A stretch of DNA of 64,000 nt, from assembly GCA_020310875.1 (NCBI GenBank), contig CM035439.1:134828753-134892752 (forward strand), written 5' to 3'. This DNA comes from Ceratopteris richardii (lineage: Eukaryota > Streptophyta > Polypodiopsida > Polypodiales > Pteridaceae). Of the stretch, positions 32,803 through 44,723 are shown in pieces. The notes under the pieces are model-generated. The model had not been told where the DNA came from, searched no databases, and saw only the letters and a list, made by a program, of their open reading frames with translations. Each line of letters opens with the position of its first letter. Positions within the stretch are counted from its first letter, which is position 1. Position numbers and translations under genes: made by a program.

Positions 32803-33712
32803 TGTTAGTCGGCCGCCGGAGTGGGCCAAATGTAATGACTGCCGGATGTAACGGAGTTTTCGAAATACGCGCGAAAAGTTGGTACGCGCATCTTGTAAAT
32901 TCTATATAAAGCAATGTAAGGAGAATGGTCAGAGAGACGTCTTTTCTGGAATTGCCAGATTGTTCGCCTAATTATTTGTCATAGTATTGTTTACACTGTT
33001 GTGAAGTTCTGAGTATTGTTAGTGTTGAGCTCTGCATCATCTGTTTATACTGAAGTTCACCGTAACGGGTAGTTGAATGAGGGATTGTGTGTCTGAGTAT
33101 TGTTACCGTATCATATTGTCGTGTGTTCTTCAGTTGTTAAAGTATCCTGAGTCAGTCTGAGTAGTTATATTACTGCGTGAGTTGATTAGAAAACTTGATG
33201 CACTGTTGAGTATGTTCTGTTTGTTTCACTGAACTTATTTCATTCGGTGACGAGGACGAACTATTGCTTTCGGTAAACGTAAACTTTTAGTTGAGACCAC
33301 TGGAAAATGTTGTGATGAGTGAATCTGTCTGCTATCGTATTCACTCTGGTTGATCTAACATACTAACAAATCTGTAAAATGGACTACTGCTCTGTTCCAA
33401 TAGCAGGTTAGTCTGGAGAAGTTCGGTACGCAGGAGTATAGAAACCAAATATTGTCTAGTTACTGCCAATAACTGAGCTAAGACGCGCATTCGTGTTTTT
33501 AATGTTGTGACTAAGAATTGGGAAAAGAGTACAGCGCCTCTGTCTAATAGACCCCTACCACTCCCAAGAACCCACGTTAGTCTGGTAACACCTTTCGGTA
33601 ATGATACTGAGAGTTTAACACAGTTCACGGTGAATCACTTTTTTACGTTTATATTTGTTCGGTAACTATTTCGGCTAGTCAGTAACACAGCGTCACTATT
33701 TTACACTTAACA
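32803..33712 (+). repeat. Family B 3' LTR
   Basis: 910 bp, TGTTAGTCGGCCGCC to ACACTTAACA, matching 17212-18123 at about 97%. The TATA box is at 32903-32910. The GTGG target copy follows at 33713-33716, after which A3 integrase continues. Confidence 0.92.
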
Positions 33713-33716
33713 GTGG

Positions 33717-34600
33717 CTTTTGTCTCTACCCATTTGGTAAGATAATCTGTCACAACAATAATGTATTCAGCATGTGTACCTTTTGCAGGGGGGTTAATGG
33801 GTCCTACAAAGTCTATACCCCACTTAGAAAATGCACGTCCTCCCATCATGGGTTTCAATGGAATTTCATCTCCACGAGTAGGAAATTGAGTTCTTTGGCA
33901 CACATCACATCTCTTTACATAGGTATGTGCATCCATGTGAAGAGTGGGCCACCATAATCCTGCAAAGAGGATGGCTTTGATGATCCTATTGGGTCCAAAA
34001 TGACCTCCTACAACACCTTAGTGTGCAATCTCTAGTATGCTCAAATAATCGTTCTCATGAACACATTGTCTTAAATATCCATCTCGTTCTCATTTGTATA
34101 GATTGTCGCCAATAACTGAATAGTCCTGAGCTTCCTGCTCTAGACTGCATTGTCGTGGTAAAGTCATTCCTTGAGGGAATCTGTTCATCCTCAAGTACGT
34201 CACTAAAGGTTCACTCCAGTCTGGTGTAAGAGACACGTGATATAATGTAGAATGTTCTACTGGTGTTCTTTCACAACAAACATGGCATTCTTTACATAAC
34301 TTGTAGACGTCTGCTTCCATAGAAGGCCAATATACTCCTAGTCTATGCAGAGTCTGCAAAGTACGATGTTTCGAATGATGTTGCTTTAATGCACCTATGT
34401 GTGCTAATTGCAACCAATTTGCATGTTCCGATTCATCTACACAACAAGCAAGAATGTTTTGATTATCTTGTTTATATATACTTCCTGCTATGATTTGGTA
34501 CCTTTGAGACTTGGTTATCTCTCCTTCCTTGATCCTTATCCTAGGATTCTTGGGTCCATATGTGAGAATAGGGACAATAGGCTTAGCCCATTCTGGTGCT
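33717..34600 (-). pseudogene. pol: Integrase, N-terminal side of insertion B (A3)
   Basis: Carries the zinc-binding region (GGHFGPNRIIK, KRCDVCQRTQFPTRGDE) and the start of the catalytic core (GGRAFSKWGIDFVGPINPP, IIVVTDYLTKWVE). Upstream is the linker typical of the family (DELPDAYSFNLEIAPEWAKP, KQDNQNILACCVDE). It belongs with the integrase part at 16484-17207 on the other side of element B. Several breaks. Confidence 0.85.
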
Positions 34601-35176
34601 ATCTCAAGGTTAAACGAATATGCGTCTGGTAATTCATCCACTATTCCTTGAGGAGCTTCTCCTATGGTTAATCTTGAAATGTGGTCAACTCTAAGATGTG
34701 TCTTTCCTTTCCTGACTACTACTTCAAAGTCATACTCCATCAGTAATAGAAACCAACGTATTAATTGTCCTGTGTTACATGGCTTATTGTCTAAATACAG
34801 TAATGCTTGATGATCTGTAAAGAATTTGAACTTGTTTGCCAACAAATAATGTCTGATTCTTTACCGCATAGATCATTCCTAATCCTTCTCGTTCTGTAGT
34901 GGTGTAATTTCTTCCTGCTGCATTCAACTGTCTGCTTGCATAGGCTATGGGGAGTTCTATATTACCTTCATTTGTGGGTTGTGCTAACACACATCCTATA
35001 GCATAGTTGGATGCATCCACATGTACATGGAATGGCTTACTCCAATCCGGGGTTGTCAATATAGGTGCTGAGCACAAACGTCGTTTAAGTTCATTGAATG
35101 AATTCTCACACTCATCTGTCCATTCAAATTGGTCAAAAGAGAGCACAGAGGCTTGGCTATGATTGCATACATGTGT
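34601..35176 (-). pseudogene. pol: RNase H (A3)
   Basis: RNase H landmarks of Ty3 elements: PFHVHVDASNYAIGCVLAQP, the TTTEREGLGMIYAVK region, KFKFFTDHQALLYL and the terminal HLRVDHISRL. Preceding it is the RT thumb/connection trace (FDQFEWTDECENSFNELKRR). It matches 4645-5580 in A1 and 55930-56720 in A4. Confidence 0.83.
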
Positions 35177-36170
35177 ATCAATCGTCTATAATAACCGCAA
35201 TGACCCATAAATGCCTGTACTTCTTTACGTTATTTGGTCTAGGTAGTTCTGCGATCACTTTCACCTTTTCTTCATCCGTCAAAATTCCATTCTTTGACAC
35301 AATGTGTCCTAGAATTTTGCCTTGCCTGACCATGAAAACGCATTTTTCTGGGTTCAGACAAACCTGATATTCTCGACATTTGTCAAATACTTGTCTTAAC
35401 TTGGGGATATGTGTTTGTCTTAGATTCGAGTGTGCACATAAATCATCGACATAAACTTCCAAATTCTTGCGTAAGAATTCCTTAAACACATGACACATGA
35501 GTCACTGGAAAGTGGCGGGTGCATTTGTTAAGCCAAATGGCATCACACGAAATGCAAATATGCCCCATTCTGTGGCAAAAGCCGTCTTGTGTTGATCTTC
35601 TGGAGCAATGGCTACTTGATTATAGCCTGAAAAACCATCAAGAAAGCTGTAAACTTCCTTGCCCGCAACTCTTTCCAATAGGTGTTCCGTGATAGGAAGA
35701 GGATAACTATCTCTAATCGTGGCGGCATTAACTTTTTTAAGGTTAATACACACACACAATTTTCCATTCTTCTTGGGCACAACCACAATGGGGGATACCC
35801 ATTCGATATGCGCAATTTTGTAAATAAATCCTGCTTCTATCAATCAATCGATTTCTTCTTTAATCTTTGCAGCATAGTTATCATTGTAAGTGTATGGTTT
35901 CTGTTTCGTAGGTTTTGCATCTGGAGTCATAGGAATTCTATGAGAACATATATCTGGATCTACTCCTTTCAAGTCCTTGTAACTCCAAGCGAACACATCT
36001 CTATATTCGTGCAATAGGGCAACTAATTCTTCTTCTTCTTCAGTTGTCAAATCATGCCCTATGTAGGTACATTTCTCTTCTTCTCCTTCTATGGCCACTA
36101 TTATTTTTTTGGTTTTCTCTCGATTATCATATACTTCTCCAACGTCAGCTTTTCTATTAGGCATTCATAC
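35177..36170 (-). pseudogene. pol: Reverse transcriptase (A3)
   Basis: RT that would copy the element RNA into DNA. N-terminal part: EGEEEKCTYIGHDL, HEYRDVFAWSYKDLKGVDP, KQKPYTYNDNYAAKIKEEID. Palm: SPIVVVPKKNGKLCVCINLK, DSYPLPITEHLLERVAGKE, VYSFLDGFSGYNQVAIAPED, FRVMPFGLTNAPATFQ. The catalytic motif YVDD is encoded on minus at 35442-35453. After it come NPEKCVFMVRQGKILGHIVS and the NGIL block. A fossil with several breaks. Confidence 0.88.
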
Positions 36171-36860
36171 CATGATTTTTCTATCTTCTATTTCATATTT
36201 CTTGAAGTTCTCAGGAACCTCAAACAAAGATTCTTCTTTTTCTGACATGGCTTCTTTCTTCTTTCTTTTCTTTCCTTCACTTTTAGCAGTTACTTTTGTG
36301 GTCATCCTCACATCACCCATAATTTCTTCCTGTTTCTGAGGGTAAGTTTCTACTTCGTAGAAGTATTCTTCTTCTGATGCAAAGGGTGGGTCCATAATAA
36401 TTGACTCTAAATCGAAATCGCTTGCATCCTCAAATGCATCAGTGTTCGGTTCACATTCTTCTATAATTGAATCACACATGATTGGCTCTATTGTGAAAAC
36501 TGAGATGCCATAGCCATCCTCGTCACAGTGAGGTGTCCATTGTTCTTCATTGATGGCTACATCCATGGTTGCTAGGATTTTTGCCCAACCATGAGGTTCG
36601 AATTCTTCATCTGGAAATACTATAGGTGCATAAGCTGGGTCTTGAAGAGTTCGTGGATGTTGTTCTGAACCTAAGGTTCTGGCTTCTAACCGCTCTTCCT
36701 CTTGTTTTGCTACTTTACACATCCATAGATGAGTATCCTCGTGCAACCATGAGGCGTCCGACTCAAATGAGTGTACTGATTCTGTTTTTTCTTGTGTCTT
36801 ATGGATGGTATTCCATTGTATTGTGGGTACGTCTCAATGTGAATAGTCTTTAAGATTGAC
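36171..36860 (-). pseudogene. pol: Acidic linker between protease and RT (A3)
   Basis: Charged spacer: LHEDTHLWMCKVAKQEEE, PIVFPDEEFEPHGWAKILA, TMDVAINEEQWTPHCDEDGY, then strongly acidic stretches and a basic KGKKRKKKEA-type patch before ESLFEVPENFKKYE. It has no enzymatic motif. The same blocks occur in A4 (57460-58000), so it is a conserved part of the polyprotein. Confidence 0.7.
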
Positions 36861-37640
36861 TTTAGTAGTCACTCCTAAATGTTGCAAGTACAAAGAATTA
36901 GTTCCCCAATCTTGTACAATTTGCAACTGACGCATGAATGGTCGTTCTAATATCATCTCGTAAGCATGATTTTTTGCCAAATCACAAATGGCGAAAGTAT
37001 GCTCAAACTATACACCACAAGTGGTGAGACATATGCCTTCTAGTAAGCCTAATGGTTTCTCTATATGTCCATCAGCCATTTGTAGCTTCATCCTGGTGGG
37101 TCTTAAGGCTGGCTTACCCCAACGTTTCCATAAAGCGGTGGTAGCGATGGCTACTCTCGCTCCTGAATCTAAGATAGCTTTTGTGGTGTAGCCCTGATGG
37201 GTTATTGGAAGATAAGTGTTACCTTCCTCTCCTTCTTACATCTCCGATTCTTTCTATGGGTATCTCTGGTACCTTCTTGTGTGTTCCTATCTGTGAGGGA
37301 GTAGTAGCAAGCTCAGGGAATTGATTTGCTGCATGTTTCCACAGTTCTGGTTTGATCTTTAACAACTCCTCCAGAGAGAGATTACATTGTACTTTGGTAT
37401 TCTTGATTACTTCCGTGTTTCTAGGAATCATTGATTCTTCATTCCTCACTATTATCGTGGGTGCTCTCATGCTAATAGACTTAGCTTCCCAAGGTCCTGT
37501 GAACTGAGATAATTCTTGCAAAGAATTGGACTCAAAACCGGTGTGTTCACTCAGTTGTTCTTCCTCTACATCATCGTAGATAGAGGGTATGACTTGGGGA
37601 AATTGCTTCTGCAAGTCGTCTATTTCTTGGAGGATGGGTT
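36861..37640 (-). pseudogene. pol: Canonical protease and gag-pol linker (A3)
   Basis: Ordinary retropepsin position, upstream of RT. The Asp-Ser-Gly is encoded on minus at 37161-37169 within AILDSGARVAIATTALW. It is followed by MKLQMADGHIEKPLGLLEGI, the cysteine-containing TTCGV block and the QLQIVQDWGTNSLYLQHLGV end. Upstream linker: SIYDDVEEEQLSEHTGFESN, WEAKSISMRAPTIIV, TEVIKNTKVQ. It would cleave the polyprotein. It contrasts with the second protease-like domain at 15941-16483. Confidence 0.8.
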
Positions 37641-39182
37641 CCTTGTTCTTTTCTCCACTTCTCTTCTTGGATTTCTCTTAGAAATTCATGTGAGTACCTA
37701 TGTATGGAAGACAGGTTGTCTTCACCCTCTGTATTGGGAACTTGAGACAGGGATGGTCAATTCCTTTCCTGTGTCTCTCGGACAATAGGGTTCCTATGAG
37801 GATTCTTTTTCTCCTTGCTTTCTATCAAGTATTCTAGCCTCTCCATTAGTCCTTGAAAGTGTAGTTCAGGTTTTGCCATGTTGTTCCAATTAAGATATCT
37901 AGAGGCTTCAAACATTGCTTGTGCTAATTCTACCATCTTCATGCAAAGTTTAGTTCTCTCAATTTCTAAGTCTACTCGAGGGTAGTTCTTGCTCATTTCT
38001 CCTATTTGAGGTCCTTTTTTTAATCTTGCTTGATACGCGCAAAACATCATGTCTAGGTTTTTTGGTATGGGCTCTGCTAGAACTGATCCTGATTTTTGAG
38101 CTAGGTTCTCTTGATTCGATTCCTGTGAAGTCAATTCTAGTATTTTGGCTCTAGATTCCTTCAAACTTCCTTCCAACTCAAGTATTTTTTTACTCCACTT
38201 TCTCTTTATCCTTTCTCTAGAATCTTTCCAAGATTTTGTCTTTTTGTTACTAGACTCTCCAACTTCGCTAGTTCCGACTATTTTTTCCTGATTAAGCTGT
38301 TGGTTCTGTAAGAGCGCCTGGGCTCTTGTTATAGCTTGGATAGGCACGTATGTAGGGTTGGATCCATCTGTGTTGTTTACAATACCTATCATGCTGATCG
38401 ATGTCACATTTGAAGCATTAGCAGGCTTCTTAGGACACTCTTTTATGATACGCTCTTTACCATAATCGGCGCAAAAGCCTTGTATGTTATAGTATTGTGA
38501 TTGTCCTGCTATCAGAGGATGTGGACAATCCTTTATGAAATGATCTCCTTGGCACCTAAAGCATGGCCCTCTAGGGCCCTGTGGTCTCTGTTGTCTCAAT
38601 TGGGGCCGTGGATTTGGGTTTGTGTACATCACATTAGCGTATTTGGGCTCCCAACTAGGTTCCAATGGTGGACTATCATACTGATATGTATGTCTCCACG
38701 TGTTCTGGTGACTCTGTGTAGTATGCGGGTGGACTATCTACATGAGTAGAGTCAAAACTGTTTGAGTTCGGATCACTTTTAGTGATAAGGGGTGATGAAG
38801 GCACTAAAGCCCTACTTAGGTTCTCTTCTGCAGCAACATATTTAATTGAGATGACATTAGCTAGTGGGGGTAGCTGTTGTGCTAAGACAGGTTGAGGTCT
38901 CTGTTGAGCCTAATAAGGATAGTTTTGAGGAGGCCTATAGTAATGAGGCTGAGTATTATATTGGCCTTGATACCTACCTGGCTGTGCATATGCTTGCGGG
39001 TAGTTCTGTCTCACTGTTTGTTTGTTGTATGGGCAGTCTTGAGCCGTATGATTCGTGTATCTTCTCTCGATCGTACAATATTGGCCACTAGGGTTGGCTT
39101 GTGGTTGTGTTGCATTGGAACACACATTAGCCATATGATCACCACCACAGGTGTAACAACGCTTGTTTGTTGTTAACCTTGG
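37641..39182 (-). pseudogene. gag: Gag, zinc-knuckle and C-terminal part (A3)
   Basis: Starts beside insertion B' with KRCYTCGGDHMANVC, then CTIERRYTNHTAQDC (a possible extra Cys/His element), a Pro/Tyr/Gln-rich linker, CFRCQGDHFIKDC, and a third knuckle region near 38440. A charged helical segment follows (SRERIKRKWSKKILELEGSL), then MMFCAYQARLKKGPQIG and a helical C-terminus (KLCMKMVELAQAMFEASRYL). The knuckle spacing is Cys-X2-Cys-X3-His-X4-Cys. A few breaks. Confidence 0.83.
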
Positions 39183-39186
39183 CATC

Positions 39187-41275
39187 TGTTAGTCGACCGC
39201 CGGATTGGCAACTGTATAACTGAATCTTGTTTCGCACGCGTGAAAAGTTGTTACAAAGATATTTGTAATCTTTATATAAAGCAATGAAAAGAGACGTGCG
39301 GGTAACGATTCAGGGAATCACCAGACTATCCGTCTGGGTGATTGGGTGAACGTTACTGTGTTGTTTGTTGAGCACTCCTGAGTATATTGTCCTTGTTTTT
39401 GTTTTGTTATTTGTCGATACCTATCTGTTGGTGAGTTCAGTAACGATTCGTGGAATCACCAGACTGTCTGTCTGGGTGATTGTCTTGGTTGTTACTGTGT
39501 GTCGAGTTGGCTAATTTGGAGTATTGTGTTTCATTTCTGTGTTGTATTATCGACACTTGTTCGGGTTGCTGTAGTGTTTGCTTGTCTAATTTCTGAGTAT
39601 TCTGAGTATACTGTGTGTATCCGTGCTCGTTGTCTATCGATCTCTGTTGCGGCTGTGAGTTTTATTTACATCGAGTAGATCGTCGGACTGTTGTCTGAGA
39701 GAGTCATTCTGCAGGTCTCTGTGGTGATTGTTCTATTAAGTACGTATATCGTGGTATTACCCTTTCTTGGAATGTTTGGCCAGTCATTGAAGAAGTCTGT
39801 GTAGTTGTGGTAGTGTTCTGGTATTCGGATCTGTATTGTGTTGTCTTCAGTGTTGAGGTCTATTTTCATACAGCAAGATGACGCTACAGTGAGGGTCTTC
39901 CTAAGTTGCGTACTGAATCTTCAGCACATGTGTGTCTGAAACTATTGAGTTCCCTGTCTCTTCGTTGTCCTCTGATTGTGTGTACCTATTCGGTAAAGGT
40001 TGAATTACTGCCATTGTCTCTGGTATTTCATTAAGTTCTATAAGAATAGATGCACAATTAGTAGAACCGGACACTCTTAAACAGATGTTAGAAACTTTAA
40101 AGAAGGCATTATAGACGGCATTATAGAAGAGCAATAATTTTGTAAAAACCTGCGGGCTCGAGTCCACCGTGCATGCGAGAGTGTTAGTCGGCCGCCGGAT
40201 TGGCAACTGTATAACTGAATCTTGTTTCGCACGCACGAAAAGTTGTTACAAAGACATTTGTAATCTTTATATAAAGCAATGAAAAGAGACGCGCGGGTAA
40301 CGATTCGGGGAATCACCAGACTGTCCGTCTGGGTGATTGGGTGAACGTTACTGTGTTGTTTGTTGAGCACTCCTGAGTATATTGTCCTTGTTTTTGTTTT
40401 GTTATTTGTCGATACCTATCTGTTGGTGAGTTCAATAACGATTCGTGGAATCACCAAACTGTCTGTCTGAGTGATTGTCTTGGTCGTTACTGTGTGTCGA
40501 GTTGGCTAATTTGGAGTACTGTGTTTCATTTCTGTGTTGTATTATCGACACTTGTTCGGGTTGCTGTAGTGTTTGCTTGTCTAATTTCTGAGTATTCTGA
40601 GTATACTGTGTGTATCCGTGTTCGTTGTCTATCGATCTCTGTTGCAGCTGTGAGTTTTATTTACATCCAGTAGATCGTCGGACTGTTGTCTGAGAGAGTT
40701 GTTTTGCGGGTCTCTGTGGTGATTGTTCTATTAAGTACGTATATCGTGGTATTACCCTTTCTTGGAATGTTCGGCCAGTCGTTGAAGAAGTCTGTGTAGT
40801 TGTGGTAGTGTTCTGGTATTCGGATCTGTATTGTGTTGTCTTCAGTGTTGAGGTCTATTTTCATACGGCAAGATGAAGCTACAGTAAGGGTCTTCCTAAG
40901 TTGCGTACTGAATCTTCAGCACATGTGTGTCTAAAACTATTGAGTTCTCTGTCTCTTCGTTGTCGTCTGATTGTGTGTACCTATTCGGTAAAGGTTGAAT
41001 TACTGCCATTGTCTCTGGTATTTCAGTAAGTTTATGTGCAGAACAGTGTAGCAATTTAGTGTATTCGGTACACTTTGGACAGATTTTGATCGAGTACTAT
41101 AAGGCCCCTAAGCGTAACAGCGTATTAATAGAGTTCTGCGCATCCGTATATTGTTGTATATGAATGGTTAGTTTGGGAACCAAGTATAGGGCCTCTGTCT
41201 AACAGACCCCTACCACTCCGAAGAACCCAATGATCGTTTAAACCCTCTTCTGATAGTTAGAACAAGCGTTTAACA
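39187..41275 (+). mobile_element. Short family B relative B' in A3 gag
   Basis: Plus-strand element made of an LTR portion (39187-40035), about 150 bp of internal 3' end (40036-40181) and a full LTR (40182-41275). CATC flanks it at 39183-39186 and 41276-41279. The internal piece encodes the end of the family B third ORF (AQLVEPDTLKQMLETLKK, compare 32620-32695) and the same junction sequence before the LTR. The LTRs begin TGTTAGTCG.CCGCCGG but differ from B in most of their length. Over about 850 shared bp they differ by about 3%. No gag or pol, so it could only have moved with help. Confidence 0.87.
40182..41275 (+). repeat. B' 3' LTR
   Basis: 1,094 bp from TGTTAGTCGGCCGCCGGATTGG to GCGTTTAACA, with TTTATATAAAGCAATG near 40265-40281. 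Its far end resembles 59906-59990 (minus), which has GTTAAACG and the CTCCACTCCCAAG style block. Confidence 0.85.
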
Positions 41276-41279
41276 CATC

Positions 41280-42910
41280 TGTTTACTAGAAACTCCTAGT
41301 TTTTGGGCCACTTTTTCTGCTCGATCTTCTATTGAGCTGGACAATTTTGTGGATGCTAGAGAGGAACAATCTGTGTCCTTATAGACCTTTGAGAGTTCCA
41401 ACTCGTCTCCTAAGTTGTCCTCAATGTCTATACAAATTCTTACACATTGCTCTCGCATTCTCGGTTCCTTCAAGTATACATAGGAGCGTAGTCTAGAGCT
41501 CAAGAGGCCATCTAGAAATAATGACACTTGCTTGGCCTGTGAGGGTAGCTCTTGCATAGGACATCTTTCCACATATTGTCTAAACCTACGTCCTGCCAGT
41601 CTAACTGTTTCCTGAGGGGTCTGTTTAAAACTATGAATCAACGAAGATATATCATGTCTGATCTCACTTTTAGAGAATTCAGTGATGAATGACTCTAAAA
41701 AGTGATGGATGTCTCTAAATTGCCTTTGTTGCAATGGTTGGAACCAAGTTAAAGCGGTATTCTTTAACGTTAGTCCAAATGCGTTATATTGTGTGAACAT
41801 ATCTTCTACTTGCTCTGCTCTTAGCACCTGCTTAAATTCAGCAACGTGGTCATAGGGATCTCCTGTTCCATCAAAGTAGTTTTTCATGGATTTTACTAAC
41901 TAAGTGGGTCTTAATGGAAAATCACATGGTCTAGGTAGAGGAAAATCATCTCTACCACCTGGTATTCTAGGTCCTCTTTGTCTATCCACTCTGTTCATGT
42001 CTATGGTGGTTCTATCTCTCCCTATGGGATGATTGAAACTTACTTTAGGTTTCTCTTTGTTTTTCTCTCTTTGATTACCATGGGCTGAGGATGTTCCTGC
42101 CCCTTGTTGGCTCACATTTACATTTGCTCAAGATGGAGGGAAGACTAAATCACCTCTCCATGTATATGTGTTTCTTGCCTGGTCAAGTACCACAAATACT
42201 CTTTTTGAAGTGTCATCCAGGTATACAACCTTTCCAGGTGTATCCGGGTCCTTAATTTCGTAGATTATGATGGAGCCTACCTCACTCGGTTGTTCCGTTC
42301 TGTACCTCCAAAATGCTTCATCTGTTTCTTTATTTACGAATAATTCTATGCTTCTGTTATCCTGAGGGGTCCAATTTGGAACTAGTACTCGTGTTAGTAC
42401 AGATTTCCCTCTAGGTGTCCTAGGTTCTTCTAGTGGTTCTTTTCCTTGTGCTCTCGCTTTCGCCTCTAACTCAATTACGCCAAACTCATTGGTATTGTTT
42501 GGCTGAGTACTTATGATGTACATCGTTCCTTCTTTGTCTATGTATGCGTCTCTTTTGAATTTCACCACTCGACATTCCAATGCAATGGGTTGATCAGGGT
42601 TGTGCATTTGCACCACTTGTCTTCGCAAACCATTCTCATAGATGCGAGCACCTAAGCGGTTGGTTCGGAGAAATTCTAACTGAGTTCTATAGGGTCCTTC
42701 AAGTTTTTCTAAATATGCAACGTTTGACCCTCCTTCTGGTCTTTCCGTGCTAAAAGCCATTTCTGATTCACTCGTATCTGAGCTCTTGTAGGGGTAATTA
42801 CTATTCAATTGTTGTGCCCACAAACGTGCAGTAGTTCCTACACTTGCTTCGAATGATCTAAGGCTTCGTCGGTCTGACTTACCTATATATTTGCCCGATC
42901 TAAGGTTCAT
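41280..42910 (-). pseudogene. gag: Gag, N-terminal part (A3)
   Basis: The start codon at 42910 opens MNLRSGKYIGKSDRRSLRSF, also found at 62072 in A4 (MNLRSGRHLGKDRQSIRSSQ), which fixes the start. Next come GPYRTQLEFLRTNRLGARIY, DKEGTMYIISTQPNNTNEFG, TPRGKSVLTRVLVPNWTP and a basic segment. The retrotransposon gag domain (41280-41887) shows MKNYFDGTGDPYDHVAEFKQ, ALTWFQPL, TPQETVRLAGRRFRQYVERC and VSLFLDGLLSSRLRSYVYLK. Insertion B' follows within the region between the gag domain and the knuckles. Few breaks. Confidence 0.86.
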
Positions 42911-44701
42911 GAATTTACTTCCAGCATTCTCTGATCGTCTATGGTTCCTTTTTTCTTACTTTCTTGATTCTTTTTAAATTTCTTTAGATCCTTGTCTTGA
43001 TGTATGCGTTAGGAATCGACTTTCTGTGGTACTTTAAAGTTCTTGTTTCGTCAGACTTTAATTCTTTCCTTTAGGTTTTCGTATCACACACCTTTACTTT
43101 AGTCTTGGACTTAAGAAATTTAATCTCTTGAACTTGCTCATTCCTATCGTCTTTAAACCACGATGCTACCGTTTAGCCTAAGCCAAGAATTGACTGAGGA
43201 GATTGAGTAATCTTCCAACCTCAAGTCAGCTCTATTGGTTGCCCTGTTGCCCAAGAAGCCGTGCTTCCCAAGCCCTGCGTTCTTCACTACCTTGCCTTGG
43301 TTGCCCTTGCTAGACCTGTAAAAAGTCAATGTTTAGACCAATTCTCAAATGGATGATCATGCACTTGAGTATATACACTTTTAAAGGTCCTTTCCCTTTT
43401 GCCCAAATTTTTGTGCTGCCCCTGGCTTTTCTAGTCCCACACTAGGTCAACCTCAAATTAGCTTATCTAAAAATCAATGTATTCTTTATGAAAAATGGAC
43501 TTCGGATGAAAAAGATATGGCCGTTAAGGCCCTGGGGGGTGAAAACTAACAAACAGGTTTTTCTCCAAATATGAGCTAAGGGGTCTCCTATGAGTCTAAT
43601 CACCCAAAAATTTTCAAAAAATAGCCCCAAAATTGGTCAAAAAATCAAACCCTAAAATTGGCGTTTGGGGTGAGCAATCACCATGGTCTGAGATAATCGC
43701 GATGGTCTGGGACCGTCGCGATGGTCCAGATGAACCGTCGCGACGGCATGGCACAATCGCGATGGTCCGAAGGTGCGAACTGTCGCGATGGTCTGAAATG
43801 TGAGCAGTCACGATGGCGTATCAGTCGAGTGATCGAGATGGTCTAAAGTGAACAATCGCGATGGTGTCAATGAACCGTCGCGATGGTCCAATCGGCAAGC
43901 AATCGCGATGGCATAGGTCAACGGTCAACAGGACAATCGTGATGGCGTTGGCTCACAATGGTTTAAATATCGAGGCATCACGATGGTCTAAGGGTATCGT
44001 CGCGATGGTCTAGCTTGCCATGTGGCAACATCGGCACGATGGCATGAGCCAATTGCGATGGCGTGGGGTCGACGGGATTGTCATGATGGTCAAGGACCGT
44101 CGTGATGGTTCAAGCAAACCTTCACGATGGCGTGAGACCGTCGCCATGGTCGGGCCGAGCCGTCGCGATGGCATGAGCCAATCGCGATGGTGTGAGACAA
44201 TTGCGGTGGCGTGAGCCAATCGTGATGGTCCACCAAAATGCAAATTTTGCAAATGCAGCAATGGATTCCTATATGCGCAAGGGTCGCCTACACGCTGGTC
44301 AACTCGCTTACCTCAAATTCCGAACTTGGTGGACCATCGCGATGGTCTGACACAGTTGGCATTTTCTGACAGAAAGTGATTTTCTTACCTTTTTGCAGCT
44401 TTCCTAATGCTCTGGAGCACTGTACCTGCAAGAAAACTCAAAAACACAATAGTACACACAAGCACAAAATCTCTCTCTCTCTCTCGCATGCACAAATGAG
44501 GGGAAATGAGGAGAATGGGTGGATATGGTGAATTTTTTGATTTTTTTGGAGTGGAAGATGATGATGTGGTGATGAGATGGAGTGTGGGGGAGGTGAAAAA
44601 CACTAAAAAACTAAGTAAAAATAAAACAAAAACTGAAAATTTTACCTTCCAACGCCACTTCTTGCTATACTCTTACCATCACACATTCGTCCTAGACTCG
44701 A
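42911..44701 (-). other. Untranslated leader of A3
   Basis: About 1.8 kb between PBS and gag start with no coding trace. It contains a minisatellite (43676-44357) and a T-rich to CT-rich end near the PBS (CTCTCTCTCTCTCG near 44470-44486). The part nearest gag (43320-43560) includes TAGTCCCACACTAGGTCAACCTCAAATTAG, which resembles 62140-62175 in the A4 leader. Confidence 0.7.
43676..44357. repeat. Minisatellite with core TCGCGATGGT (A3 leader)
   Basis: About 26 irregular units of 18-32 bp. Most contain (A/C)(A/C)(A/G)TCGCGATGG followed by T/C and a variable spacer; variants include TCACGATGG, TCGTGATGG and TTGCGATGG. The commonest core, AATCGCGATGG, includes ATCGCGAT, which is its own reverse complement. 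Many variants are C-to-T or G-to-A changes in the CpGs, as expected from methylated DNA. Confidence 0.88.
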
Positions 44702-44719
44702 TCCCCGGCAACGGTGCCA
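44702..44719 (-). promoter_or_regulatory. Primer-binding site, tRNA-Asp type (A3)
   Basis: Plus strand TCCCCGGCAACGGTGCCA, one base off the tRNA-Asp 3' end, four bases from the LTR. It confirms minus orientation of A3. Confidence 0.87.
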
Positions 44720-44723
44720 AATT

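Larger units (their letters stand above)
17212..33712 (+). mobile_element. Family B Ty3/Gypsy element, full span with both LTRs
   Basis: Plus-strand element inserted into the A3 integrase. GTGG flanks it on both sides (17208-17211 and 33713-33716). Parts in order: 5' LTR, PBS, gag, pol, interrupted at 22214 by composite C, pol end from 30163, spacer with acceptor-like tract, third ORF, 3' LTR. The gross span is 16.5 kb, and about 8.6 kb without C. I count about 27 differences across about 910 bp of LTR, near 3%, so the insertion is about as young as A3 itself. Several breaks are present. Confidence 0.9.

Noticed and set aside
43676-44357. CRISPR-like array of short repeats with variable spacers
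   Set aside because: Plant nuclear context, no cas genes, irregular unit length, degenerate repeats, and spacers that are part of the degenerate unit. It is a minisatellite in a retroelement leader.
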